Of a DNA stretch of 47,997 nt, positions 22,283 through 30,007 are shown piece after piece. Numbering within the stretch: position 1 is the first letter of the stretch; each line of letters starts with the position of its first letter. The position numbers and the translations under genes are program-made. The notes under the pieces were generated by a model. It was not told the DNA's origin. It worked only from the letters and a program-made list of their open reading frames with translations, and searched no databases. Origin of the DNA: a virus; IMG/VR virus record IMGVR_UViG_3300034061_001194, positions 1-47,997 of that record. One strand, given 5' to 3'.

Positions 22283-22326
22283 TACGCGTCCCTCACTTCG
22301 ATCATGGCGTCGGCGGTTACGGTCAT
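22282..22326 (-). CDS. possible 14-residue coupling ORF
   Basis: MTVTADAMIEVRDA begins with ATGA at the stop of the 80-residue gene and ends with TAATG at the start of the 177-residue gene. It bridges the two genes precisely. It may serve translational coupling rather than encode a functional peptide. Confidence 0.3.
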   Translation of the reverse strand: MTVTADAMIEVRDA

Positions 22327-22565
22327 GCTGGTTCTCCGTGATGTTTGCCGTCCTCGATGGCATTGGAAAAGAGGATAACCAACGCCTGCGCTTCGGGCAT
22401 GTGCGGGTTAAGTTTGGCGTTCTTGCGCAGCCACGCCACGGTCGCGGCGCGCTCTTGTTCTGCGCCGTCGCGCATCAGCGCGTCGGCAGCCTCCCAAGAC
22501 CGTTCGTACCCCTTGATAAGATCGGCGCAGGCGTGCATCCACTCCTGTCGGCTTAGTGCGGTCAT
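22323..22565 (-). CDS. hypothetical protein, 80 aa
   Basis: This is an 80-residue helical protein: MTALSRQEWMHACADLIKGY, then ERSWEAADALMRDGAEQERA, then ATVAWLRKNAKLNPHMPEAQ. The start overlaps the previous stop (ATGA). No family was recognised. It is within the operon driven by promoter unit d. Confidence 0.6.
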   Translation of the reverse strand: MTALSRQEWMHACADLIKGYERSWEAADALMRDGAEQERAATVAWLRKNAKLNPHMPEAQALVILFSNAIEDGKHHGEPA

Positions 22566-22825
22566 GCTCCCACCCTTTCCTGATTGCCGATGTGCAGTGC
22601 CTCTTCGAGCAGCTCCTCGCGCAGCGTGTGCAGGGCGTTCAACCGGTCGAAGTGGGTGGTGCGGTCGTCGATGAACCGGTCACGCTCGCAGATGTAGTCG
22701 CGGCCGTTCGGCGTGACCTGCTTGAGCGCCTCAATGGCGTCCAGCAGTGCGTCCATCGCGTCGCGGCGGGGCTGGATGAGGTCGGCTGCGCTGCTGCCGC
22801 TGATGCTGAGTGTTGGTCGTATCAT
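22562..22825 (-). CDS. hypothetical protein, 87 aa
   Basis: This is an 87-residue protein, first gene after promoter unit d, with AAGGGAT before the ATG. It reads MIRPTLSISGSSAADLIQPR, then a helix (RDAMDALLDAIEALKQVTPN) and DYICERDRFIDDRTTHFDRL with a helical end. The function is unknown. Confidence 0.6.
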   Translation of the reverse strand: MIRPTLSISGSSAADLIQPRRDAMDALLDAIEALKQVTPNGRDYICERDRFIDDRTTHFDRLNALHTLREELLEEALHIGNQERVGA

Positions 22826-22846
22826 GTTGGTAATCCCTTAGTTCGT

Positions 22847-22888
22847 TGTTGGTCTGATCGTCTGTAAACAGTTTGAGGGCTTGGTCAA
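22847..22888 (-). promoter_or_regulatory. early promoter/leader unit d
   Basis: Minus strand: -35 TTGACC (22883-22888), 16-bp spacer containing GCCCTCAAAC, -10-like TACAGA (22861-22866), leader GACCAACAACGAACTAAGGGAT. CTGT-TT-ACAG at the -10 is a small inverted repeat. The GCCCTCAAAC in the spacer is shared with unit e. Confidence 0.55.
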
Positions 22889-22897
22889 GCGCCTATT

Positions 22898-23371
22898 TCA
22901 GTCCTCCTTAAAATCCGCGTACTTCATGATTTCTTTGCGGACGCGCTCGATTGAGGCCTTGCGCTTGGCGATTGAAGCGCCGAGGTCGATGTCGCGGAAC
23001 CTTTCATTGTCCACATCGGCTCTCTGGTATGTGTACAGGGCGAGGACGTGCGTCTCGTAGGCCAGCAGCAGGCTGTTCAGCTCAACGCGGCGCGTGTGCC
23101 TCGTTACCTCTGGCGGTGGCGGAAACTTTGATTTCGCGCACCAGATGGCCTCCTTGATTTCACTGAGTGTCTTGCGGCCTATGCCGTGCTGCTTGTGGAG
23201 CTGCTTGTCGATCAGCGTCTTCAGGGCGTCGTATAGGGTGCGCACGCCGCCCTTCTTGAGTGCGTTGAGCGTTCGCACGCTCAGATTGACGTCGTCGATG
23301 CTGATGTGTTTCAACCGCTCGTCGAGTTCGGTGTTCATCGCCTTCATTCTGGCTTGGACATCTAAGGTCAT
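22898..23371 (-). CDS. RNA polymerase alpha-CTD-like protein
   Basis: This is a 157-residue protein. Residues 22-79 align with the C-terminal domain of bacterial RpoA: IDDVNLSVRTLNALKKGGVR, then TLYDALKTLID, then GIGRKTLSEIKEAI. Residues matching E. coli alpha R265 (here R33), N268 (N36), G296 (G65) and K298 (K67), which contact UP-element DNA, are kept; S299 is Thr. A second, charged helical domain follows (about 85-157), with no alpha N-terminal assembly domain. Such a protein could bind UP-like DNA and replace or block host alpha-CTD (inference). An AGGAGA site lies before the ATG. Confidence 0.8.
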   Translation of the reverse strand: MTLDVQARMKAMNTELDERLKHISIDDVNLSVRTLNALKKGGVRTLYDALKTLIDKQLHKQHGIGRKTLSEIKEAIWCAKSKFPPPPEVTRHTRRVELNSLLLAYETHVLALYTYQRADVDNERFRDIDLGASIAKRKASIERVRKEIMKYADFKED

Positions 23372-23386
23372 GTGTCTTGTCTCCTG

Positions 23387-23581
23387 TTAAACTTGTGCGC
23401 CGTTGACGAACGTCTCGACGAGAGGCTCCTCAGTCCAGCGGCGGTCGATGGTGCGGTAGGCGCAGCTCTCGTGCTCGCTCAGGGCGATGGCGGCACCTGC
23501 GGCCATCGTGGCGTAAGCGAAGCGGGCGACTAGCTCCCACTTGTGGGTGGCGGTGCATTTGCATTCTAGGTCGATAAGCAT
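23387..23581 (-). CDS. hypothetical protein, 64 aa
   Basis: This is a 64-residue protein: MLIDLECKCTATHKWELVAR, then FAYATMAAGAAIALSEHESC, then AYRTIDRRWTEEPLVETFVN. The first half could be a small beta domain with two nearby cysteines. A GAGGGA site and a UUCG hairpin lie upstream. No family was recognised. Confidence 0.6.
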   Translation of the reverse strand: MLIDLECKCTATHKWELVARFAYATMAAGAAIALSEHESCAYRTIDRRWTEEPLVETFVNGAQV

Positions 23582-23603
23582 GTTGGTGTTCCCTCTGGTT
23601 GGT

Positions 23604-23621
23604 GGGGGACCGAAGTCCCCC
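23604..23621 (-). terminator. UUCG-capped hairpin before the 64-residue gene
   Basis: On the minus strand GGGGGAC-TTCG-GTCCCCC makes a perfect 7-bp stem with a UUCG loop. It lies between two genes without a T-run directly after it, so it may be an attenuator or mRNA-stabilising structure rather than a full terminator. Confidence 0.6.
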
Positions 23622-23627
23622 GGTTGG

Positions 23628-23837
23628 TTAGATGTTCTGGGCGGCGACGATCTCGACGTAGGCGTCGATGCGGTCGCCCATGCGCTGCGCCTCGTTCTCG
23701 GCGGCCCAGCGCCGTTCGAACAGCGAGCCTTCGAAGCTGTACAGCTCGCCGCCGTGGCGGAACTCGATCAGCGCCTGATAGCCCTTCTTGCCCTTGTGGC
23801 AGGGCACGGTGCGGATGCGTGTGGTGTGGGCGGTCAT
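23628..23837 (-). CDS. hypothetical protein, 69 aa
   Basis: This is a 69-residue protein: MTAHTTRIRTVPCHKGKKGY, then QALIEFRHGGELYSFEGSLF, then ERRWAAENEAQRMGDRIDAY. The beta-rich N-terminus followed by a helix is like a small dsRBD/integrase-arm-type fold, but this is only an impression. The ATG overlaps the preceding gene's stop (ATGA). Confidence 0.6.
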   Translation of the reverse strand: MTAHTTRIRTVPCHKGKKGYQALIEFRHGGELYSFEGSLFERRWAAENEAQRMGDRIDAYVEIVAAQNI

Positions 23838-24007
23838 GCCTCGAGCCTCCAGCCGTAGGACTTGATCGGGCCAGACACGCCATAGCGCCTGTCGCGGACC
23901 TGACGGGTGAACTGGCTGTAGCGGGCGATGGCGCGAGCGCGGCTCAGACCCTCGTGGACTTCTCGGTCGCCGTTCTCGAAGACAGCGTATGCGGTGTACT
24001 TGCTCAT
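23834..24007 (-). CDS. hypothetical basic protein, 57 aa
   Basis: This short gene reads MSKYTAYAVFENGDREVHEG, then LSRARAIARYSQFTRQVRDR, then RYGVSGPIKSYGWRLEA. It has a strong AAGGGAT site, and its end overlaps the next start (ATGA). It is a small basic alpha/beta protein; the family is not known. Confidence 0.65.
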   Translation of the reverse strand: MSKYTAYAVFENGDREVHEGLSRARAIARYSQFTRQVRDRRYGVSGPIKSYGWRLEA

Positions 24008-24038
24008 GGTATTATCCCTTCTTTGTTGTTGTTGGTGG

Positions 24039-24227
24039 TTAGGCGAAGCGCTCGGCCATCACGTCGACGAAGTCCCAGTAGCGGTTGTCGAAGATGACGG
24101 TGGTGGGGTGGCCGATGCCGTACTTGTCAGATACGACGCGTGCGGTGTGGCGCAGATCGCGAGCGATTGCTTTGGCCTCTGCGAGGGTGGCGACTTCGGC
24201 GAGAACGGTGTCGGCGGTGATGGTCAT
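24039..24227 (-). CDS. first gene of the leftward early block, 62 aa
   Basis: This is a 62-residue protein: MTITADTVLAEVATLAEAKA, then IARDLRHTARVVSDKYGIGH, then PTTVIFDNRYWDFVDVMAER. It follows the strongest promoter unit (e) and an AAGGG site, so it is probably among the first proteins made after infection. The function is unknown. Confidence 0.65.
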   Translation of the reverse strand: MTITADTVLAEVATLAEAKAIARDLRHTARVVSDKYGIGHPTTVIFDNRYWDFVDVMAERFA

Positions 24228-24653
24228 TTTGTGTACCCTTTCTTGTGTTGGTCCGATTATCTATACACGGGTTTGAGGGCATGTAAAGCCCTCATACGTA
24301 AAAAATTACATGTGTTACATTTGTTTGCAATTAGGTGGTTTACACCGTCTGGAATGCACCATGCAACCAAAGCGTTTACACCGTGACCTATGACGCACCA
24401 TGGTGCATGACAGTGCACGGTGCAATACTGCACCATCACGACCAACCCACGGGGTATAGGTAGAACCTACCCGGGGGGTGGTGTGGGTGGTGCACCCAAA
24501 ATTTCGTGGTGTAGTGCAGATCGAAATGGGTCAGTAAAAAAGTCGAACCTCGAACTGTACCACCGTCTGTCCCACCACCTGATGGCGTGGTGCACGTAAC
24601 ATATTGCGTCCAACCTCGGATGATGATATTCCTAAAGCACTAGGGGAATAGAA
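24228..24653. other. divergent control region with GGTGCA/TGCACC array
   Basis: This 426-base gap separates the leftward early block from the rightward late block and holds no convincing gene. Besides promoter unit e, it has a direct repeat GTTTACACCGT (24338-24348, 24374-24384) and the palindrome GCACCATGGTGC (24395-24406). It also has GGTGCA-ATAC-TGCACC (24419-24434), GGTAG-AAC-CTACC (24459-24471), GGTGCACC (24489-24496) and further TGCACC/GGTGCA at 24355 and 24589. This is the usual position for operators and possibly a replication origin. I saw no perfect DnaA box. Confidence 0.6.
24246..24308 (-). promoter_or_regulatory. early promoter/leader unit e (best match)
   Basis: Minus strand: TAATTTTTTAC tract (24298-24308), GGG, -35 TTTACA (24282-24287), 16-bp spacer, -10 TATAGA (24260-24265), leader CGGACCAACAC and AAGGG. 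GAGGGC-TTTACAT-GCCCTC is an inverted repeat around the -35, a possible operator. It drives the whole leftward early block. Confidence 0.65.
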
Positions 24654-24944
24654 ATGGCTGACAAAATGTACAGGGGCAAGCCCCCTCGGACTGAGGGCTG
24701 GGAGCAGATCGCTCAGATAGAGGATGACGTGCGCTGGTTTGTGTTCGTGAAAGATAGTCCCGACAGCGAGTGGATGACGGTGAAGCTCGTGGCTGACGGT
24801 CGTGTCCCTTGCAAGGCGAACTATTGGCTCGGCTGGAACGGCAAGCGTTTCTCTCAGCAGCAGGATACCTTCGCGATCATGCAGCGCCGACCTGAGCTGC
24901 TTAAGGTTGTTCAGCGGTTGGTCGAAGGGTATGAATTGCTGTAG
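24654..24944 (+). CDS. hypothetical protein at the start of the rightward block, 96 aa
   Basis: This is a 96-residue protein with an AGGGGA site before the ATG. It reads MADKMYRGKPPRTEGWEQIA, then QIEDDVRWFVFVKDSPDSEW, then MTVKLVADGRVPCKANYWLG, then a helical end (RRPELLKVVQRLVEGYELL). I recall nothing similar with a known role. It is the first gene after the divergent region. Confidence 0.65.
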   Translation: MADKMYRGKPPRTEGWEQIAQIEDDVRWFVFVKDSPDSEWMTVKLVADGRVPCKANYWLGWNGKRFSQQQDTFAIMQRRPELLKVVQRLVEGYELL

Positions 24945-25024
24945 CCCCTTGCGCTGCGTGTCGGCTGGTGTTATTTGGGCGTCGTGACTGGTAGCACTGT
25001 GTAAACGAACGGAGCATGCAGACG

Positions 25025-25477
25025 ATGCCGTACCCGGCGAAGAAGAACGATAAGTTGGTGGCGGAGGTGCTTGAGCGCCTGTCGCTCGGCGAGACGTTGA
25101 CGTCGATCAGCCGCGACTTGAAATTCAGTACAGTCGCTTGGCAGCAGTGGGTCCGTGAAGACGAAGCTTTGTCGCACGCACACGCGGAGGCCAGAGCCGT
25201 TGGCGGTGACGCCGTGGCCGACCACGTGCTCGAGATCGTCGACACGCCGCCAGAGCGGCACGACGGCAAGATCGACAACGGGTCGATAAGCTGGGCGCGC
25301 AACCGCGCAGAGTATCGCCTGAAGCTGCTCGGCTTCTGGCGTCCAGACAAGTACGGCACGAAGACCACCACCGAGATCACCGGCAAGGACGGCAAAGAGA
25401 TCAACATCATCGACGCACAGGAACTGGCGCTGCGCCTCGGCGAACGCCTTCGCTCATCGAAGCGTGACGCCGAATGA
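25025..25477 (+). CDS. terminase small subunit
   Basis: This is a 150-residue protein. ATG 25025 has GGAG ten bases upstream; ATG 25016 is also possible, but the site is then too close. An HTH-like N-terminus (LVAEVLERLSLGETLTSISR, then DLKFSTVAWQQWVREDEAL) resembles small-terminase DNA-binding domains. A helical oligomerisation region (ARNRAEYRLKLLGFWRPDKY) follows. It would recognise phage DNA for packaging together with the large subunit two genes on. Confidence 0.8.
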   Translation: MPYPAKKNDKLVAEVLERLSLGETLTSISRDLKFSTVAWQQWVREDEALSHAHAEARAVGGDAVADHVLEIVDTPPERHDGKIDNGSISWARNRAEYRLKLLGFWRPDKYGTKTTTEITGKDGKEINIIDAQELALRLGERLRSSKRDAE

Positions 25478-25659
25478 AACTTGCCTTGATTGTCAACCCG
25501 TGGCGTCGCATCCGCGAACTTGAGACCGCAGCCAAGCACCACGAGACCGAGAAGTACGCGCTCAACCACGCGCTGCATCTGGCCAACGAGCGTTACGACA
25601 AAATCCGCGCAGCCAACGCCGAGCTGCGCGAAACCCTGACGCTCTACCGCAATGCTTGA
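25474..25659 (+). CDS. small helical protein between terminase genes, 61 aa
   Basis: This is a 61-residue coiled-coil-like protein: MKLALIVNPWRRIRELETAA, then KHHETEKYALNHALHLANER, then a further charged helix. It overlaps both neighbours (ATGA at the start, 8 bases at the end). Conserved small helical proteins occur here in related phages. The role is unknown. Confidence 0.65.
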   Translation: MKLALIVNPWRRIRELETAAKHHETEKYALNHALHLANERYDKIRAANAELRETLTLYRNA

Positions 25660-27097
25660 CGCCCCCGACCCTGCGGTCGTCACGACACTGCCGCCCGAGC
25701 TGCGGGTCTATGTCGACTGGCAGGAGCGCTGGTCACGCACGGCGCGGCCGAACCAGATCCCGCAGGAAGACTTCAGCGAGTACGGCTTCATGGCCGGGCG
25801 CGGCTTCGGCAAGACACGCATCGGTGCCGAGTGGCTCGGCGCAAGGGCGGCCGAGGTGCCGAACACATATTGCGCCGTGATCGCGCCGACCTACGCCGAC
25901 GTCAAGCACACGTGCTTCGAAGGCGAGAGTGGCCTGCTCAACGTCATACCCGAAGCACTCATCAAGCGATACAACAGCTCCGACCTCGTGCTCGAAATGA
26001 AGAGCGGCACGATGCTGCGCGGCTTCACGTCCGAGAAGCCAGCGCGTCTGCGCGGCCCGCAGCACGAGTTCATCTGGTGCGACGAGCTTGCCGCGTGGCA
26101 GAACGCCGAAGAGACATGGGACATGGCCATGATGGGCCTGCGTCTAGGCAAGGCACCGCAGGTGGTCTGGACGACGACGCCGCGCCCAGTCGAGCTGGTG
26201 CGCAAGCTGATCGTGCCGAAGGCTGGCCGCGTCATCATCTCCGGCGCGACGTTCGACAACAAGGATAACCTGCCCGACCGGTTCTTCGAGCAGCTCGAGC
26301 AGTACGAGGGCACGACCATCGGCCGACAGGAACTGTACGGCGAGCTGATCGACCCGAGCGAGAACGGCGTCATCAAGAAGAGCTGGATGAAGCTGTGGCC
26401 CGCGAAGAAGCCGCTGCCCGCCTTCGACTGGATCATCATGTCACTCGACACCGCGTACACCGAGGCGACCCGCGACCGGAAGAGCGGCGACGCCGACTAC
26501 ACGGCGTGCAGCGTCTGGGGTGTGTTCCAACACGACAGCAAGGGCTACGCCCTGCTGCTCGACTGCTGGCAAGAGCAGCTCGGCATGCCCGACCTGATCA
26601 AGCGCGTGAAGAAGGAAATGAACACGGCGTACGGCGACGACCAAGACGTCGCGTTGATCAAGCCCATGTTCGGCAGCACGAAGCCGCTGACATCTGGGCG
26701 CAAGCCAGACATCCTACTGATCGAGGACAAGGGGAGCGGCATCAGCTTGAGACAGATGCTCGAACGCGAGGGGATACTGGCGCACGCCTACAACCCCGGT
26801 CGAGCAGACAAGCTGGCGCGCCTGCACGTGGTCAGTCCCGTGTTCGCACGGCGCAGGGTGTTCCTGCCGGAGAGCGACAAGTTCCCCGGCAAGCCGCGCG
26901 TCTGGGCCGACCCGCTGGTGGCGCAGCTTTGCAGCTTCACCGGCAAGGGCAGCATCAAGCACGACGACTTCGTGGACAGCACGACGCAGGCCATGCGCCT
27001 GATGATGGACAAGGGGCTGCTCGGCTCGTTGGTCGACAAGCGGCAAGAGATGGACAAACCACCGCCGAAGGTGATACAGAACCCGTACGGGCAATAA
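25652..27097 (+). CDS. terL: terminase large subunit
   Basis: This is a 481-residue protein. ATPase: Walker A GRGFGKT (49-55), VIAPTYADVKHTCFEG, Walker B EFIWCDELAAW, coupling motif VWTTTPRP. The RNase H-like nuclease has LDTAYTEA with GDADYTACSVWG, ILLIEDKGSG, and HDDFVDSTTQAM, which supply the metal-binding Asp residues. It is a complete packaging motor and endonuclease. The start overlaps the preceding gene by 8 bases. Confidence 0.95.
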   Translation: MLDAPDPAVVTTLPPELRVYVDWQERWSRTARPNQIPQEDFSEYGFMAGRGFGKTRIGAEWLGARAAEVPNTYCAVIAPTYADVKHTCFEGESGLLNVIPEALIKRYNSSDLVLEMKSGTMLRGFTSEKPARLRGPQHEFIWCDELAAWQNAEETWDMAMMGLRLGKAPQVVWTTTPRPVELVRKLIVPKAGRVIISGATFDNKDNLPDRFFEQLEQYEGTTIGRQELYGELIDPSENGVIKKSWMKLWPAKKPLPAFDWIIMSLDTAYTEATRDRKSGDADYTACSVWGVFQHDSKGYALLLDCWQEQLGMPDLIKRVKKEMNTAYGDDQDVALIKPMFGSTKPLTSGRKPDILLIEDKGSGISLRQMLEREGILAHAYNPGRADKLARLHVVSPVFARRRVFLPESDKFPGKPRVWADPLVAQLCSFTGKGSIKHDDFVDSTTQAMRLMMDKGLLGSLVDKRQEMDKPPPKVIQNPYGQ

Positions 27098-27107
27098 GGA
27101 TTAGGCA

Positions 27108-29669
27108 ATGATCGAAGACGAAGAAACTCTCGAAGGCGAGATGGTTGAGTTCGATGGCGAGGAAGTCAGCGACGTCGAGGACACCGAGGACGGCGGCGCT
27201 ATCGTCACGCTCGAAGAGCTTGGACCGGCCGCAGGCGACAGCGAGTTCTACGACAACCTCGCAGAAACTATGCCCGAACCGGAACTAAAGTCACTGGCGT
27301 CGAAGTTCCTCGAACTGATCAGCAAGGACAAAGAGGCGCGCAAGAAGCGCGACGAGCAGTACGAGGAGGGCATCCGCCGCACCGGTCTGGGCGACGACGC
27401 CCCCGGCGGCGCGCAGTTCAACGGCGCATCGAAGGTCGTCCACCCGATGATGACCGAGGCGTGCATCGACTTCGCGGCACGCGCCGTCAAAGAGCTTCTC
27501 CCACCGCAGGGTCCGGCAAAGGATCTGATCGAGGGCGAAGTCACGATGGAGAAAATCCAGAAGGCGAAGCGCAAGACCTCGCTCATGAACTGGCAGCTCA
27601 CCGTCCAGAGCCAAGAGTTCCGCTCCGAGCTTGAGCAGCTACTGACGCAGGTGCCGCTCGGCGGCGCGCAGTACCTCAAAATGTCATGGGACGACGCACG
27701 CAACCGCCCCGGCTTCCTTGCCGTCATGATCGACGACATGTACCTGCCCTTCGCGGCGACCAACTTCTACACCGCGCAGCGCAAGACGCACGTGCAGTAC
27801 CTGACGCAGCTCGACTATGAGATGCGCGTCGAGAGCGGCATGTATCGCGACGTCGACCTGTCGCCGGTGGGCCTTGAGCCTGACCGCTCGGCGGCCGACA
27901 TCGCCAACGACAAGATCGAGGGCCGCACCGACACCAGCTACAACGAGGACGGTCTGCGCACCGTGTTCGAGTGCCACGTCATCGCCGACGTCGAGGGCAA
28001 CGGCAACGCGCCGTACATCATCACCATCGACAAGCCCTCGAGCAAGGTGCTTGCGATCTACCGCAACTGGGACGAAGAGGACGAGAGCCGCGAGCCGCTA
28101 GACTGGTTCGTCGAGTTCCCGTTCATCCCGTGGCGCGGCGCTTACCCAATCGGCCTGCCGCACATGATCGGCGGCCTCTCCGCCGCCGCGACCGGTGCGC
28201 TGCGTGCACTGATGGACAGCGCGCACATCCAGAACATCCCGACGATGCTCAAGCTGAAGGGCGGCACACGCGGCGGCCAGTCGCTGAACATCCAGCCGAC
28301 GCAGGTCGAAGAGATCGAGGGCGGCCTCAACGTGGACGACGTCCGCAAGCTGGCCATGCCGATCCCGTTCAACCCACCGTCGCCGACCCTGTTCCAACTG
28401 CTCGGCTTTGTGGTCGACGCCGGCAAGGGCGTGGTCCGCACGTCGATGGACAACCTCGCCGACCAGAACCCGAACGCGCCAGTCGGCACGACGCTCGCCC
28501 TGATCCAAGAGGGCATGACCGTGTTCTCCTCGATCCACGCGCGTCTGCACAGCGCAATGGCACGCACGCTGCGCATCCTGCACCGCCTGAACGCGATGTA
28601 TCTGGACGACGCGGACGTGAAGCACGAGGTCGGCGAAGTGCTGGCCTCACGCGCAGACTTCGAAGGCCCGATGGACGTCGTGCCTGTGTCCGACCCGTCG
28701 ATCTTCAGCGAGGCGCAACGCTTTGCGCAGGTGCAGGCCGTGTCGCAGCGCGCCGCCGCGCTGCCGCAACTGTACAACCAGCGCAAGGTCGAGGAGCGTC
28801 TGCTTGAGACGCTGCGCATCCCGAACCCAGACGACCTGTTGGTCGCACCGATGGAGCCGACGGCGCAGAACGCGGTGAACGAGAACGTCGCGGCCACGAT
28901 GGGCCGACCGATTGTCGCCTTCCCCGAGCAGGACCACATCGCCCACCTCAAGACGCACCTTGCGTACATGACGAACCCCGCGCTCGGCGGCAGCCAGCTC
29001 ATCGCGCCGACGTACCTGCCGGTGGTGCTGGAGCACATCAAGGAGCACCTTGCGCTGTGGTACGCGGCGACCGTGCTCGATCTGGCCGAGGAGACGTCCG
29101 GCATCGACATCAGCGAGGACATGAAGAACCTCAAGAACGACGAAGACAAGCGTGCGTTCGACCGCATGCTGGCCGAGGCATCGCAGACTGTGGTCACCGA
29201 CGCGACCGAAGTGTTCGCGGCGCTGCCGCCTGTCATCGCGCAGGCCATGACGATGATGGAGCAGCTCGCACCGAAGCCGCCGCAAGATCCGCGCACCGCG
29301 CTCGAGGGTCAGAAGATGCAGGCGCAGGCACAGCGCGATCAGGCGCAGATGCAGATGGACGCGCAGAAGATGCAAATGCAGATGCAGAAGGACCAGACTG
29401 CCATGCAGATCGAGGGCCAGAAGATGCAGGCCGAGGCGATGCAGAGCCAAGCCGAGATGCAGCTTCAGGCGCAGAAGCTACAGATCGAGCAGCAGCTTGA
29501 GCAGATGAAGCAGGACCGCGAGGACGCCCGCAAGTCGGCCGAACTCAACGCCCGCATGACCATGAACCAGCAAGACAACCAGACGGCCATGCAAATCGCG
29601 CAGGCCGAGATCATGTCTGGCGAAAGCATCGCGGTGTCCACGGGCACTGGGATAAACCCGAACCCATAA
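27108..29669 (+). CDS. portal protein with Gln/Met-rich coiled-coil tail
   Basis: This is an 853-residue protein with AAGGA before the ATG. An acidic N-terminus (about 1-45) precedes the portal core: GGAQFNGASKVVHPMMTEAC, then LLPPQG, YLKMSWDDARNRPGFLAVMI, FPFIPWRGAYPIGLPHMIGG and ALMDSAHIQNIPTMLKLKGG. The size and segments are typical of large podovirus-type portals. The C-terminus (about 735-840) is a long Met/Gln repeat (KMQAQAQRDQAQMQMDAQKM), likely a coiled coil such as the portal barrel. It forms the dodecameric DNA gate, follows terL, and precedes the head genes. Confidence 0.9.
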   Translation: MIEDEETLEGEMVEFDGEEVSDVEDTEDGGAIVTLEELGPAAGDSEFYDNLAETMPEPELKSLASKFLELISKDKEARKKRDEQYEEGIRRTGLGDDAPGGAQFNGASKVVHPMMTEACIDFAARAVKELLPPQGPAKDLIEGEVTMEKIQKAKRKTSLMNWQLTVQSQEFRSELEQLLTQVPLGGAQYLKMSWDDARNRPGFLAVMIDDMYLPFAATNFYTAQRKTHVQYLTQLDYEMRVESGMYRDVDLSPVGLEPDRSAADIANDKIEGRTDTSYNEDGLRTVFECHVIADVEGNGNAPYIITIDKPSSKVLAIYRNWDEEDESREPLDWFVEFPFIPWRGAYPIGLPHMIGGLSAAATGALRALMDSAHIQNIPTMLKLKGGTRGGQSLNIQPTQVEEIEGGLNVDDVRKLAMPIPFNPPSPTLFQLLGFVVDAGKGVVRTSMDNLADQNPNAPVGTTLALIQEGMTVFSSIHARLHSAMARTLRILHRLNAMYLDDADVKHEVGEVLASRADFEGPMDVVPVSDPSIFSEAQRFAQVQAVSQRAAALPQLYNQRKVEERLLETLRIPNPDDLLVAPMEPTAQNAVNENVAATMGRPIVAFPEQDHIAHLKTHLAYMTNPALGGSQLIAPTYLPVVLEHIKEHLALWYAATVLDLAEETSGIDISEDMKNLKNDEDKRAFDRMLAEASQTVVTDATEVFAALPPVIAQAMTMMEQLAPKPPQDPRTALEGQKMQAQAQRDQAQMQMDAQKMQMQMQKDQTAMQIEGQKMQAEAMQSQAEMQLQAQKLQIEQQLEQMKQDREDARKSAELNARMTMNQQDNQTAMQIAQAEIMSGESIAVSTGTGINPNP

Positions 29670-29679
29670 GGAACTTATT

Positions 29680-29814
29680 ATGGCAAACAATGCAACAACC
29701 GCGACACCGAAGGGCACAACCCCGAAGGCGAGCGACAAGTCCATATCCCAGCACAAGAAGATGGCTATGGGCATCATGCCTCATCCGGTTAAGTCACCCA
29801 AGACACCCGCATGA
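29680..29814 (+). CDS. small basic protein, 44 aa
   Basis: This short gene has AAGGAA before its ATG. It reads MANNATTATPKGTTPKASDK, then SISQHKKMAMGIMPHPVKSP, then KTPA. It is basic, rich in Thr/Lys/Pro, and probably unstructured. Its stop overlaps the next start (ATGA). The function is unknown. Confidence 0.6.
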   Translation: MANNATTATPKGTTPKASDKSISQHKKMAMGIMPHPVKSPKTPA

Positions 29815-29999
29815 GAATAGAGACCCTCCTCCAACGTCTCGAGACAGAACAGGCAGCGATGGCTGTTGAGACGCTGGAGAGGCCCTCCGGCAAGACCGAG
29901 TTCGATTATGGACGCGCCGTTGGCCTGTACGCTGGATTGCAGCGGGCCAAGGAAATCCTAATCGACATGGTCGCGGAGGACAACAAACGTGAATTTTAG
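29811..29999 (+). CDS. small helical protein, 62 aa
   Basis: This is a 62-residue protein: MRIETLLQRLETEQAAMAVE, then TLERPSGKTEFDYGRAVGLY, then AGLQRAKEILIDMVAEDNKR. The FDYGRxxGxYxGLxxAkEiL pattern recalls small phage proteins beside portals. The function is unknown. Confidence 0.65.
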   Translation: MRIETLLQRLETEQAAMAVETLERPSGKTEFDYGRAVGLYAGLQRAKEILIDMVAEDNKREF

Positions 30000-30007
30000 G
30001 AGCACAC

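Noticed and set aside
24228-24653. Perfect DnaA boxes (TTATCCACA-type) as target for the DnaA domain IV protein
   Set aside because: None found by eye; the nearest sequence (TTATCTATACA) overlaps the -10 of promoter unit e and differs too much.
28142-29296. Long minus-strand frames (up to 384 codons) opposite the portal gene, and other long antisense frames
   Set aside because: They mirror strong plus-strand genes, have Arg/Ser-rich composition typical of GC-rich antisense frames, and lack ribosome sites and families.
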